Below are positions 6,239 through 7,128 of a stretch of DNA of 7,128 nucleotides, in pieces. The notes beneath the pieces were generated by a model. The model worked only from the letters and a program-made list of their open reading frames with translations. It ran no database searches and had not been told where the DNA came from. Numbering within the stretch: position 1 is the first letter of the stretch; the number at the start of each line of letters is the position of its first letter. The DNA comes from an uncultured Eubacteriales bacterium (GTDB lineage Bacteria > Bacillota > Clostridia > Lachnospirales > Lachnospiraceae), in the NCBI GenBank assembly GCA_900321525.1, contig ONWL01000071.1:1-7128 (forward strand), given 5' to 3'. Position numbers and translations under genes: made by a program.

Positions 6239-7128
6239 AGATCCCCTTCCTCCATTTCTTCTGTCTCAGTAATGTTTATCATCCTTTCGGCACCAAATGC
6301 CACACACTCCTCTAAAAGCAAGGCACCTTCCGCTACTTCATAGGCGCTTTTGATTCCAAGAGAAAGTCTGTCTGGCAAAGCAAAAATCCGATTGATACAG
6401 TGAAAAAGCATCACTCCTCCCGCCAGATAACTGTTGGCAAAAGTCAGTTCCTCTAAAACAGTTTCCTCGTGATGTTTTCCCACACCTTTCATATTGCATG
6501 ATAGTTTGAAATACTCATCTTCTATCTGTTTGACACCATTGTTCTCAAGTTTACTTTCCAGAAGATGGTCATTTCCCGTCATGATATATTGCTGAATGGT
6601 TTGCTGGAGGTCTTTTCCCTCCTGCATATCCGCTCTCACCTGAATCAAATGAGCCTCTGACGCACCTAACATTTCTGCGATTGCGACCGTCTCCTGGTTG
6701 ATATATTCAGATTTTGAAAATCCATCTGCTGCATCCGGAGTCGCATCTTCTTCACAAAGGATCAATGTTCCATCTTTATAATAATAATTCGCTTTTCCAT
6801 AATGATGGATGGCGCTGAACACCAAATCCAAGGCTGATGCTTTCCCCCAGTTCTCATGATTGTTCAACTCTAACGAAAAGCATTCCACATGTTCAAAATA
6901 ACGATTTGCCATTTCGATTGGAAAAGCACCTGTCAACCCGGGAAAACTGCCTGCATTCAGCACAAAACTTCCTTTTAATCCACTCTTTCTTAACCGTTCT
7001 TCCAGAATATCGCCTCCAAATGCATCCACATATGGAATCCCTGCTTCTGCTGATTTTTCCTCTACGCTTGTGAAGGCTGTGGAATGTGCCGGCAACAGGT
7101 TTATTGCCATCATTGACGAGTGGGACGC
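6235..7128 (-). CDS. Saccharopine dehydrogenase-like NAD(P)-dependent reductase, 5' partial
   Basis: The frame is open to the right edge, so only about 297 C-terminal codons are seen and the N-terminal Rossmann domain is missing. The visible part starts inside what looks like the end of the nucleotide-binding domain: EKSAEAGIPYVDAFGGD (visible residues 24-40) matches the family pattern in which a displaced substrate site is followed by A-x-x-x-G-x-x-Y-V-D, and NAGSFPGLTGAFP (58-70) matches the NAG-PGL motif that follows it. The rest is a substrate domain with YYKDG (115-119) and a helical C-terminus ending in an acidic tail. Family members are oxidoreductases with diverse imine, amino acid or lipid substrates. 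Operonic overlap with a type II thioesterase suggests reduction of a pathway intermediate, perhaps a carrier-bound ring or imine, but the substrate is unknown. The Met at 7113 has no ribosome site upstream and is internal. Confidence 0.75.
   Translation of the reverse strand, partial: ASHSSMMAINLLPAHSTAFTSVEEKSAEAGIPYVDAFGGDILEERLRKSGLKGSFVLNAGSFPGLTGAFPIEMANRYFEHVECFSLELNNHENWGKASALDLVFSAIHHYGKANYYYKDGTLILCEEDATPDAADGFSKSEYINQETVAIAEMLGASEAHLIQVRADMQEGKDLQQTIQQYIMTGNDHLLESKLENNGVKQIEDEYFKLSCNMKGVGKHHEETVLEELTFANSYLAGGVMLFHCINRIFALPDRLSLGIKSAYEVAEGALLLEECVAFGAERMINITETEEMEEGDL

Noticed and set aside
7111..7113. ATG at 7113 as the true start of the reductase
   Set aside because: The frame stays open to the window edge, there is no ribosome site upstream, and the Rossmann half expected for the family would be missing.

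Overview
The window most likely comes from a gut-type Clostridia bacterium (Bacillota), probably Lachnospiraceae. The RsmA sequence is of the kind I associate with that family. The first gene has the N- and C-terminal segments of a protein type known mainly from Lachnospiraceae and annotated, as far as I recall, with DUF6128. The lipoprotein signal and strong GGAGG ribosome binding sites fit a Gram-positive. This assignment rests on memory of the families, not on a search.

Layout. Positions 64-3143 hold three minus-strand genes, read right to left: a TatD-family metal-dependent hydrolase, the 16S rRNA dimethyltransferase RsmA, and a hypothetical protein with a four-copy 14-residue acidic repeat. 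TatD and RsmA are 56 bases apart and probably co-transcribed from an extended -10 promoter just upstream of tatD. The repeat protein may have its own promoter. A 364-base non-coding spacer (3144-3507) separates this block from two plus-strand genes and carries a good promoter in each direction. The plus-strand genes are an M14 zinc carboxypeptidase lipoprotein (3508-4791) and, 36 bases later, an Sfp-type 4'-phosphopantetheinyl transferase (4828-5481). Convergent to these, on the minus strand, are a type II thioesterase (5492-6238) and the C-terminal part of a saccharopine-dehydrogenase-like reductase that runs off the right edge. The last two overlap by ATGA and must be translated together.

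How the genes work together. The left part is housekeeping: rRNA modification and a TatD nuclease or hydrolase. The right part is the edge of a nonribosomal peptide or polyketide biosynthetic locus. The phosphopantetheinyl transferase would load the carrier domains, the type II thioesterase would clear mis-primed carriers, and the reductase would tailor an intermediate or supply a precursor. The megasynthase itself is not in the window and is expected beyond position 7128. Base composition drops visibly near 4800, at the switch from the carboxypeptidase to the biosynthetic genes, which suggests that this part was acquired separately. The most interesting target is this unseen cluster and the unusual reductase. 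I see no tRNA, rRNA, CRISPR array or insertion sequence.
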